Shown here piece after piece: positions 63,007 through 64,000 of a stretch of DNA of 64,000 nucleotides. A program made the position numbers and the translations under genes. Numbering within the stretch: position 1 is the first letter of the stretch; each line of letters opens with the position of its first letter. This DNA is from Antarctobacter heliothermus. Lineage in GTDB: Bacteria > Pseudomonadota > Alphaproteobacteria > Rhodobacterales > Rhodobacteraceae. Where the stretch lies: positions 3,291,001 to 3,355,000 of the forward strand of contig NZ_CP022540.1 in assembly GCF_002237555.1 (NCBI RefSeq). Direction: 5' to 3'. The notes beneath the pieces are model-generated. The model ran no database searches. It was not told the origin of the DNA and worked only from the letters and a program-made list of their open reading frames with translations.

Positions 63007-64000
63007 ATGAAAAAGTTTCTGATGACCGCCGTGGCGGCTGCCGCATTGATGTCTGGCGCTGCCACCACCGCACAGGCCGCCTGTGACGAAGGTGAGCTTG
63101 TCATCAAGTTCAGCCATGTCACCAACACCGACCGTCACCCCAAAGGCATCGCCGCGACCCTGTTGATGGAACGCGTCAATGCCGAGATGGACGGCAAGGC
63201 CTGCATGGAAGTGTTCCCGAACTCGACGCTGTATAACGACGATCAGGTGCTTGAGGCGATGCTGCAAGGCGACGTCCAACTGGCCGCGCCGTCGCTGTCG
63301 AAGTTCGAGCAGTTCACCAAGCAGTTCCGCATTTTTGACCTGCCGTTCATGTTCAAGAACATCGACGCAGTCGACGCGTTCCAGAACTCTGACACTGGTC
63401 AGGCGATGAAGGAATCGATGGTTCGTCGCGGTCTGCTGGGGCTGGCATTCTGGCACAATGGCGTGACGCAGATTTCCGCCAACAAGCCGCTGATGTCGCC
63501 TGCCGACGCCAAGGGCCTGAAATTCCGGGTTCAGCCTTCGGACGTGCTGAAGGCCAACATGGAAGCCTTGGGTGCAAGCCCGCAGCCGATGGCCTTTTCC
63601 GAAGTGTACGGCGCGCTGCAAACCGGCGTTGTGGACGGTCAGGAAAACACATGGTCCAACATCTATGGCCAGAAGTTCTTTGAGGTTCAGGACGGCATCA
63701 CCGAAACCAACCACGGTGTGATCGACTATCTGGTCGTGACCAATGTGGACTGGTGGGAAGGTCTGGACGCGGACGTCCGTGACCAATTGTCGACCATCAT
63801 CGCCGAGGTGACAGAGGCACGCAACTCTGAGTCCTTCAAGGTCAACCAAGAAGCCAAAGAGGCGATCATCGCCGCAGGTGGCGTGGTCCGCGAACTGAAT
63901 GCCGAACAGCGTCAGGCCTGGGTCGACGCGATGAAGCCGGTCTGGGAGCAGTTTGTCCAGGATGTGGGTCAGGACAACATCGACGCGGCACAGGCGATCA
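63007..64000 (+). CDS. dctP: TRAP transporter C4-dicarboxylate-binding protein (5' part)
   Basis: 331 residues are visible and the gene runs off the window. ATG 63007 has GGGAGGA 7 bp upstream. A signal peptide ends at TTAQAA. The mature sequence is a DctP-type solute receptor: LVIKFSHVTNTDRHPKG near the start, EVFPNSTLYNDDQ, FDLPFMFKN, GLKFRVQPSDVL with the conserved Arg that binds a carboxylate, and GVVDGQENTWSN. It delivers dicarboxylates to the DctQM permease, whose genes are expected just after the window. The dctB and dctD genes upstream make a complete sensing and uptake unit. Confidence 0.95.
   Translation, partial: MKKFLMTAVAAAALMSGAATTAQAACDEGELVIKFSHVTNTDRHPKGIAATLLMERVNAEMDGKACMEVFPNSTLYNDDQVLEAMLQGDVQLAAPSLSKFEQFTKQFRIFDLPFMFKNIDAVDAFQNSDTGQAMKESMVRRGLLGLAFWHNGVTQISANKPLMSPADAKGLKFRVQPSDVLKANMEALGASPQPMAFSEVYGALQTGVVDGQENTWSNIYGQKFFEVQDGITETNHGVIDYLVVTNVDWWEGLDADVRDQLSTIIAEVTEARNSESFKVNQEAKEAIIAAGGVVRELNAEQRQAWVDAMKPVWEQFVQDVGQDNIDAAQAI

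Noticed and set aside
1..64000. CRISPR arrays, tRNA or rRNA genes, prophage or insertion sequences
   Set aside because: None of the expected repeats, clover-leaf sequences or transposase/integrase motifs was seen when reading both strands. Small RNAs cannot be excluded by eye.

Overview
The window is a GC-rich chromosomal stretch of an alphaproteobacterium, most likely a Rhodobacterales (Roseobacter-group) bacterium. Pointers to this are the sulfate-assimilation cluster with DUF2849 and DUF934 proteins, a DksA with a reduced zinc finger, a secreted Hint-domain protein, an IF3 gene that appears to start at AUU, and a DctB/DctD/DctP C4-dicarboxylate module. I found no rRNA, tRNA, CRISPR array, prophage or insertion sequence.

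Layout. 1-5423 (+): aminotransferase tail, cell-wall amidase, PBP1A and RF2. 5438-12108: two divergent, tightly overlapping operons. The left one (-) encodes a MotA/TolQ/ExbB-type channel protein, two different single-pass proteins with an Asp at the start of the membrane helix, and three exported helical or Cys-rich proteins. The right one (+) encodes two more exported helical proteins and a small polytopic membrane protein. 12029-19538 (-): a second operon with an ABC ATPase, an ABC permease, a 726-residue protein, a secreted SH3b/vWA-like protein and a membrane-anchored protein. It carries four apparent lesions: a deletion at the ATPase/permease junction, two in-frame TAG codons, and an 8-bp tandem-repeat frameshift. 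19920-26931: DbpA-type DEAD-box helicase, PLP enzyme, and a GcvT-type FAD dehydrogenase divergent from an RpiR regulator. 27306-36434: six-heme cytochrome with a P460-like N-terminus, GMC oxidoreductase, Hint protein, and an exported NAGPA-like/SUMF1-like pair. 36612-45612: envelope proteins, Sel1-repeat protein, CoxE-like vWA protein, DUF2927 lipoprotein, GNAT, AEC transporter and MoxR ATPase. 45894-52081: DksA, FAD monooxygenase, XdhC-like and MoeA-like cofactor proteins, methyltransferase, infC and a repeat-rich anchored protein. 52174-58321: ferredoxin-NADP reductase and the cys operon with a divergent Lrp regulator. 58328-64000: P450, then dctB, dctD and the start of dctP.

The most distinctive material is the 5.4-19.5 kb super-locus. 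I cannot match it to a characterised system. It looks like an ion-driven envelope machine with several exported helical partners, beside an ABC/vWA operon that is decaying or switched off. The next most interesting points are a DctD whose AAA+ domain lacks the sigma-54-contact and ATPase residues, next to tandem GTGCGGA sites before dctP, and the P460-like/multiheme fusion. All functional assignments come from reading motifs by eye; no database search was run.
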